The translations under genes were made by a program, and so were the position numbers. From contig JAEXYH010000005.1 in the NCBI GenBank assembly GCA_023451735.1, positions 1 to 64,000 of the forward strand: DNA of 64,000 nt, read 5' to 3'. Positions 46,597 through 55,392 of the stretch are shown piece after piece. The DNA comes from Pseudomonadota bacterium. Lineage in GTDB: Bacteria > Pseudomonadota > Alphaproteobacteria > Rhizobiales > Rhizobiaceae. The notes under the pieces are model-generated. The model was not told the DNA's origin. It did no database searches and worked only from the letters and a program-made list of their open reading frames with translations. The first letter of the stretch is position 1; the number at the start of each line of letters is the position of its first letter.

Positions 46597-48078
46597 ATGA
46601 GTCCCGAACCGATCCGCAGTTTCAACGATCCCAAGCTTTCAGACCTCAATGCCCGCGTTGCGCAGGACCTCGAATACCTGAACTATCCGCCCGCCAACTG
46701 GTCGCCTGCTTCGGCCAAGGTTGATGGCAGGCCGGTCAGCGACGTGGTCATCATCGGTGGCGGCATGTGCGGTCTCGTCGGCTGGTTCGCGCTTTCCCGC
46801 GTCGGCATCCGTAATGTCCGGATCATCGACAAGGCCCCAAAAGGCCGCGAAGGCCCTTGGAAAACCTTTGCCCGCATGGAAACCCTGCGCTCGCCGAAAA
46901 CCCTGCTCGGCCCGGCCGCCGGCATGGCATCGCTCACCTTCCGCGCCTGGTACACCGCGCTTTTCGGCATCGCCAAGTGGGACGAACTGTACCGCATCCC
47001 CCGCCCGATGTGGATGGATTACCTCGACTGGTATCGCGACGTGCTCTCCATCCCGGTCGAAAACGGCATCCACGTTACCCGCATCATCCCGCGCGAGGAC
47101 GGTTTGCTCGAACTCGAAATCGCCAATGGCGCGGAAGAGCCGATCCTTACCCGCAAGCTCGTTCTGGCGACCGGACGCGATGGCCTCGGTGCCGCGGAAA
47201 TCCCCGGCTTCGTCGAAGGCATGCAGCGCGGCAAAAGCTGGGCGCATTCGGCCGACGAGGTTGATTTCACCACCCTCAAGGGCAAGCGCGTCGTCGTCAT
47301 CGGCGTCGGTGCGTCCGCCGTCGATAATGCCGCGGAAGCGCTGGAAGCCGGTGCCGGCGAGGTCCGCCTTCTCGCCCGCCGCAAGAAGATGCCGACCATC
47401 AACAAGCTGATGGGCATCGGCTCCTACGGCGTCACGGCTGGTTTCCCGAAGATCGATCCGAAATGGCGCTGGCGCCTGATGGATTATTCGACGCGGCAAC
47501 AGACCCCTGCCCCGCATGGCTCGACCCTGCGCGTCAGCCGTCACGCCAACGCTTTCTTCCACTTCGATTGCGGCATCGCGTCAATGAAGGAGGAGAGCAG
47601 CGAAGTGGTCATCACCACCACCCACGGCCGCATCTTCCGCACCGATTTCGTTATCCTCGGCACCGGCTTCACCGTCGATCCACTGGCCCGCAGCGAACTC
47701 GAACCCTACAAGGATCAGATCGCCTGCTGGGAGGACCGCATCACGCCGCCCGCAGAAGAATCAAACGCGAGCCTTGGCCGTTTCCCCTGGCTGGAGGACG
47801 ACTTTTCCTTCACCGAAAAGACGCCCGGCAAGGCACCCTGGCTGAAAAACATCCACTGCTTCAACTACGGCGCGACTATGAGCCTCGGCAAGGTCAGCGG
47901 CGATATTCCGGCAATCAGCGAAGGCGCGCAATGGCTTGCCCGCGGGGTTTCCGCCAGCCTGTTCATCGACGATATCGACTACCACTGGGAAGCCCTGCTG
48001 GCTTACGAAAAGCCGGAACTCGACGGTTCCGAATGGGTCGATGCCGACGCCGATCTGCCCGAACAGAAGACAGCTTGA
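46597..48078 (+). CDS. FAD/NAD(P)-dependent flavoprotein monooxygenase
   Basis: A 493-residue flavoprotein. The FAD-binding Rossmann loop GGGMCG is at residues 54-59 and a second nucleotide loop GVGASA at 236-241 should bind NADPH; ATGRDGLG and LGTGFTVDP are the ATG-type motifs of class B flavin monooxygenases. The FMO fingerprint FxGxxxHxxxY is not obvious, so N-oxidation versus Baeyer-Villiger chemistry cannot be decided. No signal peptide. It sits between the polyamine-type importer and the HCCA-isomerase/CMD genes and probably oxidises the imported compound. Confidence 0.87.
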   Translation: MSPEPIRSFNDPKLSDLNARVAQDLEYLNYPPANWSPASAKVDGRPVSDVVIIGGGMCGLVGWFALSRVGIRNVRIIDKAPKGREGPWKTFARMETLRSPKTLLGPAAGMASLTFRAWYTALFGIAKWDELYRIPRPMWMDYLDWYRDVLSIPVENGIHVTRIIPREDGLLELEIANGAEEPILTRKLVLATGRDGLGAAEIPGFVEGMQRGKSWAHSADEVDFTTLKGKRVVVIGVGASAVDNAAEALEAGAGEVRLLARRKKMPTINKLMGIGSYGVTAGFPKIDPKWRWRLMDYSTRQQTPAPHGSTLRVSRHANAFFHFDCGIASMKEESSEVVITTTHGRIFRTDFVILGTGFTVDPLARSELEPYKDQIACWEDRITPPAEESNASLGRFPWLEDDFSFTEKTPGKAPWLKNIHCFNYGATMSLGKVSGDIPAISEGAQWLARGVSASLFIDDIDYHWEALLAYEKPELDGSEWVDADADLPEQKTA

Positions 48079-48086
48079 GGAATCTT

Positions 48087-48677
48087 ATGCGCAAGACAGT
48101 CTATTATTACCACGCCCTCAGTTCCCCGTGGGCCTATCTCGGCTGGCCGCAGTTCAAGGCGCTGATCGAAAAGCACGATCTCGACGTCGTTGTGCGCCCG
48201 ACCCGCATCGTCACGGAAAACGGCGGCGTGCCCTTGCGCTCCCGCCCGCAGCCGCGGCAGGATTATCACGCCGTCGAACTCGATCGCTGGCGCAAGCGGC
48301 TCAACATGCCGCTGGTGCTGAAACCCAAATATTACCCGACAAATAACGAGTTTTCCGCCCGCATGGTGATCGCGGCCGACAGGCTCGGCCTGCCGTCGCT
48401 CGATCTCAGCCACGCCCTGCTTCATGCTCTCTGGAGCGAGGAACTGGACGTGACCCAGCCGGATGTCCGTATCGACGTCGCCAACCGCCTCGGCCTCGAT
48501 GGCGCAAAACTGCAGGCGATGGAAGACCAGCCGGAAATCATGCAGGCCTGGCTCGACAGCCATGAAGAAGCCGGCAAACGCGGCGTCTTCGGCACGCCGA
48601 CCTGGGTCTACAAGGATGTGCTCTATTGGGGGCAGGACCGGCTGGACTTTCTCGACGAAGCCCTGTCGCAAGATTGA
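48087..48677 (+). CDS. DsbA-family / 2-hydroxychromene-2-carboxylate isomerase-like protein
   Basis: A 196-residue thioredoxin-fold protein of the kappa-GST/HCCA isomerase group. YYYHALSSPWAYLGW at residues 5-19 contains the SSPWAYL version of the active-site loop (serine instead of cysteine), and GVFGTPTWVYKDVLYWGQDRLDFL near the C-terminus is the cis-proline motif and family ending. It would use glutathione as cofactor or substrate. The frame is open far upstream inside the monooxygenase gene, but ATG 48087 after TTGAGGAA is the natural start. It lies nine bases after the monooxygenase stop. Confidence 0.87.
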   Translation: MRKTVYYYHALSSPWAYLGWPQFKALIEKHDLDVVVRPTRIVTENGGVPLRSRPQPRQDYHAVELDRWRKRLNMPLVLKPKYYPTNNEFSARMVIAADRLGLPSLDLSHALLHALWSEELDVTQPDVRIDVANRLGLDGAKLQAMEDQPEIMQAWLDSHEEAGKRGVFGTPTWVYKDVLYWGQDRLDFLDEALSQD

Positions 48678-48690
48678 GGAATAAAATCAT

Positions 48691-49197
48691 ATGACGAATG
48701 AGACGACCGTCGATGTGATCGACAAGGTACTGGGTCTTGCCCCTTCCTCGCCGCTGCTTGCCCTGCGTGAGCAGCGCGCCAAGCTGAAGCACCTCACCCA
48801 AACGAGCTATGTCGCAGCACTCCACCCGGCCGATCCGCGCAACTTTTCCTATGCGGAACGCGCCACCCTTGCCGCCCGCATGGCGGCACTCTGGACCTCG
48901 CAGGAGCTTCTGGCGCATTACCGTGATCTCGCCACGGCTGAAGGCGCAAGCGGCGATGTCCTCTCGATTGCCGATCCCGCATGGACACCGGAAGACGAGG
49001 CAAGCCGGCTTTCCGTCATCCTGCGCCATGTCGATCTGGTGACGAAGAACCCGAAGGCTGCCACCCGCGAGAATATCGAAAAGCTCTATGCCGCAGGCCT
49101 CGACGATCGCGATATCGTCACGCTCGCGGGCATCATCGCTTTCGTCAATTACCAGGTGCTGGTCGTCGCCGGCCTGAAGATGCTGAGGGACAACTGA
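48691..49197 (+). CDS. CMD-domain (AhpD-like) protein without cysteines
   Basis: A 168-residue all-alpha protein of the carboxymuconolactone decarboxylase/AhpD superfamily. The region RNFSYAERATLAARMAAL and AGLDDRDIVTLAGIIAFVNYQVLV are the helices of the fold, but there is no cysteine anywhere in the protein, so the redox CxxC of AhpD is absent. I recall a family of this kind named for an Agrobacterium vitis locus (Avi_7170). GAGGAAT ribosome site. The next gene, one base away, encodes a partner with CxxC, which suggests a heteromeric pair. Confidence 0.83.
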   Translation: MTNETTVDVIDKVLGLAPSSPLLALREQRAKLKHLTQTSYVAALHPADPRNFSYAERATLAARMAALWTSQELLAHYRDLATAEGASGDVLSIADPAWTPEDEASRLSVILRHVDLVTKNPKAATRENIEKLYAAGLDDRDIVTLAGIIAFVNYQVLVVAGLKMLRDN

Positions 49198-49198
49198 C

Positions 49199-49777
49199 AT
49201 GTCTGACGCGGTTCATGAATTCACCCTCGATGCGCTCGAATGGCAGCCGTACGTCAAGCCGGTCGATCTGCAGACGGCAACGCCCGAACAGCTCGACGCG
49301 CTGAAGGTCACGCCGTCCAACACCAAGGTTTCGGCCTATGTGCTGGTCCTGGCGCAGGAAACCGAGATGCTGGCCGAGCGCTCGCCGCTGTTCAACGACA
49401 TCATGTATAGCGATGGTGGCCTGTCGCGCGGCGGCCGCGAGCTCGGCGCGCTTGCCGCCTCCTTCGTCAACCACTGCATCTATTGCGCCCAGGTCCATGC
49501 CAATCGTTTCATCCAGCTGGAAAAGCGGCCGGAAGTGGTCGACGAGATCTACAATAACGGTCTCGACGCCGATCTTGGCGAATACGATCAGGCGCTGTTC
49601 AATTTCGGCGTCGATCTGACCGCCCATCCGGATAATGTCGGGGTCTACCAGTTCTACCACTTGCGCGAGACCGGCCTGAGTGATCTTGAAATCCTCGACC
49701 TTATCCATTCCGTGGCGATCTTCGGCTGGGCCAACCGGCTGATGCACACGCTCGGAGAACCGCACCGGAAAGACTAA
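49199..49777 (+). CDS. Alkylhydroperoxidase-like (AhpD/CMD) protein with CxxC
   Basis: A 192-residue AhpD-superfamily protein. The redox site is C93-I-Y-C96 with H100 downstream (NHCIYCAQVHAN) and E81 upstream, close to the AhpD set E, C, C, H, except that the residue between the cysteines is tyrosine where AhpD has histidine. The C-terminal GLSDLEILDLIHSVAIFGWANRL is typical. It resembles the family I recall as Avi_7169-type, usually encoded beside the cysteine-free protein. Possible role: peroxide or reactive-intermediate removal tied to the monooxygenase step (inference). Confidence 0.87.
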   Translation: MSDAVHEFTLDALEWQPYVKPVDLQTATPEQLDALKVTPSNTKVSAYVLVLAQETEMLAERSPLFNDIMYSDGGLSRGGRELGALAASFVNHCIYCAQVHANRFIQLEKRPEVVDEIYNNGLDADLGEYDQALFNFGVDLTAHPDNVGVYQFYHLRETGLSDLEILDLIHSVAIFGWANRLMHTLGEPHRKD

Positions 49778-51106
49778 GTGGCAACCGCGACGAGCGCAGA
49801 CACCGCCCCCTCCTTCGAGGTTACCCATCGCGAAGTGCTGCGCATCGCGATCCCGATGATGATCGCCCATTTCTCGACCCCGCTCGTCAGCCTCGTGGCG
49901 ACGGGCGTGATCGGGCAATTGGGGCAGGAGGCGCTGATCGGCGGCGTGGCGCTCGCCGCCGTCATTTTCGATGTGCTGTTCGTCACCTTCAATTTTCTGC
50001 GCGGCGCGACCACCGGTTTCACCGCCCAGGCTTTTGGCGCAGGTGATCGCCGTTACGAGCAACGCATGCTGATCGGCGGCCTGACCATTTCCATGGTAGC
50101 CGGCCTCGCCATCCTTCTCCTGCACGTGCCGATCGGCAATCTCGGCCTCACCGTGCTCGGAGCCGATGGTGCGGTGGCCGACGCGGCAAAAGTCTATTTC
50201 TCCTGGCGTGTCTGGTCTGCCCCCTTCGTGCTGTTCAACTTCGTCGCCTTCGGCTGGATCATCGGCCGCGGCGATGCGCTCACCGCCATGCTGCTGCAGG
50301 GCCTGCTCAACGGCCTCAATCTGGGCCTCAGCATCTGGTGGGTGCTCGGCCTCAATGGCGGCGTCGCCGGCCTTGCCATCGCCAGCCTCGTCTCGGAAAT
50401 CGTCACAGCACTTGCCGGTGCCGCCATCATCCTCTGTCGCACCGACAAGTCGAGTTGGAATTTACCGGACATGAAAAGTCTGCGACGGCTGTTTTCCGTC
50501 AATGGCGACATGATGATCCGCTCGTTTGCGTTGCTGATCGGGCTCTCCTTCTTCACCCGCCAGAGCGGTGAACTCGGCATCGATATCCTCGCCGCCAACA
50601 CGATCCTGCTGCGCTTCTATTTCTTCGGCGTCGCCTTCCTCGATGGCATCGCCACTGCGGCCGAACAGCTCGCCGGCCGCGCCGTCGGCGCCAGAAACCG
50701 CGCTGCCTTCGACCGGATGATAAAACTCACCACGATCTGGGCGCTTGTCTTCGGCGCGCTTGTTGCGCTGTCCTTCCTCGCAGGCGGCTGGTGGGTCATC
50801 GATCTGGCATCCCCCAATGCAACGGTCGATCTGCTGGCCCAAGGTTTTCTGCCCTATGCAGCGATCATGCCGCTGGTCGGCGCCATCGCCTTCCAGATGG
50901 ACGGGGTCTATATCGGCGCGACATGGTCCCGCGAGATGCGCAATCTCATGCTCTTGTCGCTCGCCACCTATTTTGCCGCTTGGGCCGTGCTGCAGCCGCT
51001 CTTCGGCAATCACGGCCTGTGGATCGCGCTGCTTCTCTTCCAGAGCGCCCGTAGCATCGCCTTCCGCCTGATGCTGCCGAAACTGACGGCGAGAACGCTC
51101 GGATAG
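49778..51106 (+). CDS. MATE-family efflux transporter
   Basis: A 442-residue membrane protein with about twelve segments in two MatE repeats (residues 20-175 and 235-395). VTHREVLRIAIPMMIAHFSTPLVS is the usual first helix; the DinF-like QAFGAGDRR follows at residue 80. The start is GTG at 49778, directly abutting the stop of the previous gene (TAAGTG), so translation is coupled. It probably exports a product or toxic by-product of the oxidation cluster by cation antiport. Confidence 0.9.
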   Translation: MATATSADTAPSFEVTHREVLRIAIPMMIAHFSTPLVSLVATGVIGQLGQEALIGGVALAAVIFDVLFVTFNFLRGATTGFTAQAFGAGDRRYEQRMLIGGLTISMVAGLAILLLHVPIGNLGLTVLGADGAVADAAKVYFSWRVWSAPFVLFNFVAFGWIIGRGDALTAMLLQGLLNGLNLGLSIWWVLGLNGGVAGLAIASLVSEIVTALAGAAIILCRTDKSSWNLPDMKSLRRLFSVNGDMMIRSFALLIGLSFFTRQSGELGIDILAANTILLRFYFFGVAFLDGIATAAEQLAGRAVGARNRAAFDRMIKLTTIWALVFGALVALSFLAGGWWVIDLASPNATVDLLAQGFLPYAAIMPLVGAIAFQMDGVYIGATWSREMRNLMLLSLATYFAAWAVLQPLFGNHGLWIALLLFQSARSIAFRLMLPKLTARTLG

Positions 51107-51120
51107 GGCCTATCTCATCC

Positions 51121-52413
51121 TCACCCCAGCGATGATGCGTGCCTGACGGGAGGTTCCTCTCCCTCGGCGTCGTGTTCTTTCACGCCCTGTATCATCTCGT
51201 CGGTCACGCGGATCTCGGCTCCGATCGGCGACATCGCGGTCGCCGGCGCGAAAGGCGCAACTTGCGTGGCATCCGGCCGCGCGCCACGCCGCCAGATGAA
51301 GAACACCACCATCAGTATGTTCAGCACCGCCAGCGACCAGAACAATCCCGATGCCCCAAAGGCGCTCATCACAGCGGAGATCGAAATCGGGCTGATTGCC
51401 GAACCCAGCGAATTGACCAGCAGCATGCCCTGTATCATCGGCACCAGCGAAGCCGCCGAGGCCCTGTCAGCCGAAAAGCTGATGGAAACGGGATAGATCG
51501 CAAAGATGCCGCCACCCAACAGGAAAAGGGTAATCATCAGGGTCGTTGGGCTATGTGGCAGAAACAGGATCGCGGCGCAGAGCAGCAGGCAGGCAATGGC
51601 GAGCGTGATCAGCACCACGCGTCGGTCCTGGTTGTCCGACCAGCGCCCCACCGGATATTGCAGCACCATCGCGCCGAGAATGACACAGGCCATCATCATC
51701 CCGACCTCATCCACCGGCATGCCAATCGTCTGCAGATAGAGCGGAAACAGCGTATAGACGGCCGCAATCGCAACACCCGATCCGAAGCAGCCGATCACGC
51801 CGCTCGGCGACATCTGAAACAACTGCAGGGGTTTGAGCGCCTCCACCCGTTCCATCAGCGGCATTTCGCGCGGCAGGATCACGATCGGCAGAACCGACAG
51901 CGACGCCAGCATCGCCGCCGCGATGAACGGCGCGAAATCGCCCAGCCCGTTGACCGTTCCCAGCAGCGCCTGCCCGACTGCACCCGCGCCGTAAAAAGCG
52001 ATCATGTAAAGGGCCAGAAACCGGCCACGCACGGTCTGGTCGGCAACCAGCAACAGCCAGCTTTCGATCACGAGGAAAACGCCGACCGTCGTCCAGCCAT
52101 AGATCAGCCGGACAAGGATCCAGAGCATCCAGTCGGCCGACAGAACCTGCATCAGGATGCTGACGACGCCGAGTGAGGCAAAACTGGCATAGGCGCGAAT
52201 ATGCCCGATCCGCACGATCAACCGGTCATGAAACATCGCCCCGAGCGTCAACCCGACAAAATAGGCGGAAGACACGATACCGATCATCGTCGGCGAAGCA
52301 CCCGCCGCATCGAGCCGCAATGTGGTCAGCGACGATAGAAAACTGTTGCCGACGCTCAGGATGAACAGGCCGAGAAGCGGCGCCATCACCGTTGCCAGGG
52401 TTTGCCTAGACAT
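51121..52413 (-). CDS. Major facilitator superfamily transporter (YcaD-like)
   Basis: A 430-residue membrane protein with twelve predicted segments. After the second helix the MFS motif A region reads GAMFHDRLIVRIGHIRAYASF, with the usual G and D/R positions; VGRWSDNQDRRVVLI is its repeat in the second half. The N-terminus MSRQTLATVMAPLLGLFILS and the general profile match the YcaD branch. It converges on the MATE gene with a 14-base gap. Substrate unknown. Confidence 0.88.
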   Translation of the reverse strand: MSRQTLATVMAPLLGLFILSVGNSFLSSLTTLRLDAAGASPTMIGIVSSAYFVGLTLGAMFHDRLIVRIGHIRAYASFASLGVVSILMQVLSADWMLWILVRLIYGWTTVGVFLVIESWLLLVADQTVRGRFLALYMIAFYGAGAVGQALLGTVNGLGDFAPFIAAAMLASLSVLPIVILPREMPLMERVEALKPLQLFQMSPSGVIGCFGSGVAIAAVYTLFPLYLQTIGMPVDEVGMMMACVILGAMVLQYPVGRWSDNQDRRVVLITLAIACLLLCAAILFLPHSPTTLMITLFLLGGGIFAIYPVSISFSADRASAASLVPMIQGMLLVNSLGSAISPISISAVMSAFGASGLFWSLAVLNILMVVFFIWRRGARPDATQVAPFAPATAMSPIGAEIRVTDEMIQGVKEHDAEGEEPPVRHASSLG

Positions 52414-52721
52414 GAAGGTCTCGTGTTTATGATGTTTGAAAATGGCGATGCCTCATCCCGGCATTTCGCCTCGCCGTGGCGGTACAAACGACCGCAAGGA
52501 TTATGTCGCGTGATCGATAGGGGATCGTCGACGCCTTGATGCTCAACTTCTTACACGAAAAATAACCCGGCAATTCTTGGGACAGGCAGTTGTCGGCGCC
52601 CATCTTCAATGTTCAAAATTCGACATCTCTGTCGTCTGATCGCGACAAGAGTTCATGCCTAAAAGCGGCATCATGATGTCGCAAATAGCTCAATCTGCAA
52701 ATGCTTGAATCTGGGTTGCAA
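52414..52721. other. 308-base intergenic region between RpiR and MFS genes
   Basis: I see no gene. It holds the MFS gene promoter side and the RpiR 3' side. Notable words are the palindrome CATCATGATG (52669-52678), a weak ATGCC/GGCAT hairpin at 52655-52671 and widely spaced GCGACA/TGTCGC arms (52642-52682). None is strong enough to name. Confidence 0.4.
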
Positions 52722-53585
52722 TCAGTCGCCGAGAAGCTGGCGGTCGTCCCCGTCACGGTTGCGCACCAGTTCTTCCTTGATGGCGCGCAGCGATTTCAGC
52801 GCTTTTGCGCGATCGGCATAGGCGACCATGTTGGCCAGAATGTCGATCGCCGCCAGATAGGCGTAACGGGTCGAGGTCGGGCGAAAGATGTTCTTGCCCT
52901 CTGGCATCTCGATCGCAATCACCACATCCGCCGCCTCCGCCACCGGCGAACCGCTCTGCGTCATCACAATCGTCGGGATCGCGCGCTCGCGCAGCAATTT
53001 GAGGCAATGAACAAGCCCCATATCGCGGCCGGTAAACGACGAGCCAAAGACCACCGTGCCCGGCTGCGCCGCCGCCGAGATCATCAGGTTCATGCCGTGA
53101 TCGCTCGATGCATTGACCCGGCAACTGAGACGAAACAGCCGGTTATGCAGTTCGTTGACGATCATCGCCGAATTGCCGCTGGCGCCGAAGGCCTGAATGA
53201 ACTCGGCGGCCCGCAGCATCTGCGCCGCCTTCTCGATGGCTCTGAGATCAAGCTGGCGATGCACCTCGAAAAGCGCATTCTGCGCCTTCGAAACGATATC
53301 CTGCGCCACTTCCTCCGCCGTTGCCGTCGGCGCTTCCGGCGTCATGTAGCGCAGGCCGACATAAGCAAGTCTGGCCAGCTGCACCTTGAAGTCGGAATAT
53401 CCCTGGCAGCCCAGCCGCCGGCAGAAACGCGTCACCGTCGGCGGAGAAACACCGGCTTTTTCCGCCACTTCGATAATCGACGCGTTGACGACGAAATCGA
53501 CATTCTGGAGTGCAAACTGCGCGAGCTTTGCCTCGAGGCCGGAAAGCCGGCCGTCCTGATCGGAAAGGGCGTGAAACAGATCCAT
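52722..53585 (-). CDS. RpiR/MurR-family transcriptional regulator with SIS domain
   Basis: A 287-residue regulator. The N-terminal RpiR helix-turn-helix (residues 1-77) includes ASIIEVAEKAGVSPPTVTRFCRRLG; the C-terminal SIS domain (residues 110-250) has IQAFGASGNSAMIVNELHNRL and PTIVMTQSGSPVAEAADVVI. SIS domains of this family usually sense phosphosugars. GAAGGGAAG precedes ATG 53585. It diverges from the D-amino-acid/M81/importer genes; candidate operators are at 53632-53648 and 55101-55215. Confidence 0.92.
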   Translation of the reverse strand: MDLFHALSDQDGRLSGLEAKLAQFALQNVDFVVNASIIEVAEKAGVSPPTVTRFCRRLGCQGYSDFKVQLARLAYVGLRYMTPEAPTATAEEVAQDIVSKAQNALFEVHRQLDLRAIEKAAQMLRAAEFIQAFGASGNSAMIVNELHNRLFRLSCRVNASSDHGMNLMISAAAQPGTVVFGSSFTGRDMGLVHCLKLLRERAIPTIVMTQSGSPVAEAADVVIAIEMPEGKNIFRPTSTRYAYLAAIDILANMVAYADRAKALKSLRAIKEELVRNRDGDDRQLLGD

Positions 53586-53631
53586 TCGGTCTTCCCTTCA
53601 GATTGGCTTATTCAGAAAAATGCGCGCTTCT

Positions 53632-53648
53632 GTGAAAATGAATTTCAC
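53632..53648. promoter_or_regulatory. Candidate RpiR operator, divergent promoter
   Basis: GTGAAA-ATGAA-TTTCAC is a perfect 6-bp inverted repeat with five-base spacer, 47 bases upstream of the RpiR start. It contains GAAAATNNATTTC, close to the GAAAATTTTC palindrome at 55101-55110 in the next promoter, which suggests one regulator for both. Confidence 0.55.
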
Positions 53649-53782
53649 TGCGATGCAATTTGATAGCATAATGCTGGCCAGCATCAACGAAACTTGCCTG
53701 TTTCAAGAAAATAAAAGCAACCTTCCCCTGCGCCGATGCCCTTTCAGGCACATGTCGCTCCATCCCGATGAGGTCTTTCTCG

Positions 53783-54871
53783 ATGAACTATCCCTGGCCC
53801 GAACCCGGCACGCCGCTCAATGAGGTTGCAACCCCGATGCCGGTCATCGACGAGACGCGGCTTGCCGCCAATATCGCCCGCGTTCAAGCCTATTGCGAAG
53901 AACACGGCAAGGCGTTCCGCCCGCATATCAAGACCCACAAGATCGCCGCCGTCGCCCGTCAGCAGGTGGAAGCCGGTGCGGTCGGCCTCAACTGCCAGAA
54001 GGTCACGGAAGCCGAAGTCTTTGCCGATGCCGGTTTTGACGACATCCTGATCACCTACAACATTCTCGGTGCGGCAAAACTCGCCCGCCTCAAGGCGCTA
54101 AATGCCCGTATCGCCAAACTTGCCGTCGTTGCCGATAGCGAAACCACGGTCACGGGCCTCGCAGCCACGTTCGGTGCCGACAAGCCGCTGACCGTGCTGA
54201 TCGAATGCGACACCGGCGCAAAACGCTGCGGCGTGCAGACGCCTGAAGCGGCCGTCGCGCTTGCCGAAAAGATCGCCGCTGCCCCGGGCCTCCGTTTCGG
54301 CGGCATCATGACCTATCCGGCCACCGGTGGTGCCGAACAGGTCGAGGCTTTCATGTCGAAGACCATGGCCCTGCTTGCCGAAAAGGGTATCGATTGCCCG
54401 GTTCGCTCCAGCGGCGGCTCGCCGGACCTGTTTTTCGCCCATCTCGTGCCATCGGCCACCGAACACCGCGCCGGCACCTATGTCTATAACGACCGCAGCA
54501 TGGTCCGTGCCGGTCATTGCACCAATGACGATCTGGCCATGCATATCCTTGCCACCGTCGTTTCCCGCCCGGCACCTGATCGGGCTGTACTGGACTCGGG
54601 CTCCAAGGCTCTGACGTCGGACCTGCTCGGCTTTTCGGATTACGGTTCGATTGCCGGCTACGAAGGCGCAAAAGTTGTTTCTCTTTCTGAAGAACATGCC
54701 GTCGTCGATATTTCCGGCTGCACGACGCCCTTCCCGGAGATCGGTGCCCAGGTAAAGGTCGTGCCGAACCACACCTGCGTCGTTACCAATCTTTTCGACC
54801 GCATGGTTTTTCATAAGGACGGCGTGGTTACGCGGGTTGAAAATGTCGATGCCCGCGGAACGGTCTGGTAA
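53783..54871 (+). CDS. D-threonine aldolase / D-serine dehydratase-like PLP enzyme
   Basis: A 362-residue fold-type III PLP enzyme (alanine-racemase N-terminal barrel plus DSD1-type C-terminal domain). The PLP lysine is in RPHIKTHK (residues 46-53), and the metal pair H330-x-C332 in VPNHTCVVTN is the zinc/divalent site of D-serine dehydratases and D-threonine aldolases. It should cleave D-3-hydroxyamino acids, by dehydration to 2-oxo acids or by retro-aldol cleavage. Start at 53783 after GAGG at 53770. A terminator follows at 54954. Together with the M81 peptidase and RidA of the same locus it points to hydroxylated D-amino acids. Confidence 0.88.
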   Translation: MNYPWPEPGTPLNEVATPMPVIDETRLAANIARVQAYCEEHGKAFRPHIKTHKIAAVARQQVEAGAVGLNCQKVTEAEVFADAGFDDILITYNILGAAKLARLKALNARIAKLAVVADSETTVTGLAATFGADKPLTVLIECDTGAKRCGVQTPEAAVALAEKIAAAPGLRFGGIMTYPATGGAEQVEAFMSKTMALLAEKGIDCPVRSSGGSPDLFFAHLVPSATEHRAGTYVYNDRSMVRAGHCTNDDLAMHILATVVSRPAPDRAVLDSGSKALTSDLLGFSDYGSIAGYEGAKVVSLSEEHAVVDISGCTTPFPEIGAQVKVVPNHTCVVTNLFDRMVFHKDGVVTRVENVDARGTVW

Positions 54872-54953
54872 GGCTCAGCCTTGAAAATTTTTCTCGCGCC
54901 GAGCCGATAGACAGCCACCTTGCTGTTACGGTTCGTGCAGAAGAATGAAAATC

Positions 54954-54979
54954 GGGCGCCTGTCACGGGTGCCCTTTTT
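54954..54979 (+). terminator. Rho-independent terminator after the D-amino-acid enzyme gene
   Basis: GGGCGCCT pairs with GGGTGCCC (two G/T wobbles) around a five-base loop and is followed directly by TTTTT, 82 bases after the stop at 54871. It separates this gene from the M81/importer operon, which therefore needs its own promoter. Confidence 0.75.
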
Positions 54980-55392
54980 CATGCCGGGTCTGCGGTCCGT
55001 AGTGCCCGCCCCTTGCTCGCCCTGCGGGAAAGCATTGATTCCAAAATGGAATGCGGCCGCGATAGGACCGAAAGCAAATTCCATTCGCCTGAATGGCCAT
55101 GAAAATTTTCCGATAAATTCATGTATAAGAAAATAAATTACACAAAATAGTGCGAAATCTGAAAATCCATTGACTTGGCTTTGATTTGGCGCATTATGAA
55201 GAAAATAAATTACACCGAAACGGTGAGCGGGCGAACTGAGGAAAACGGGAAATCGAATGATCCCGGAGCACCAAGACTGTCGGTAAGCGACATCCAGGCG
55301 AGCTCCGGCAGACTTCAAATCAGCACAACATGGCAACGGCATTCGGGCACGGCAGCGTCGCCCTGAGGCCGAAGTGTATTCGGATAACAGAC
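54980..55392 (+). promoter_or_regulatory. Promoter region of the M81/importer operon with repeated sites
   Basis: Together with 54872-54979 this is a 521-base gap without a gene. It is AT-rich between 55081 and 55215. It holds the palindrome GAAAATTTTC (55101-55110) and an exact 17-base direct repeat, AAGAAAATAAATTACAC, at 55127-55143 and 55199-55215, 72 bases apart. The GAAAAT words match the site at 53632, so RpiR binding is the simplest explanation. 55216-55392 would be the leader; nothing else is visible in it. Confidence 0.5.

Noticed and set aside
47463..48086. Extension of the HCCA-isomerase-like gene into the monooxygenase
   Set aside because: The added 208 residues are arginine/histidine/proline-rich out-of-frame translation of the monooxygenase gene; ATG 48087 matches the family start.
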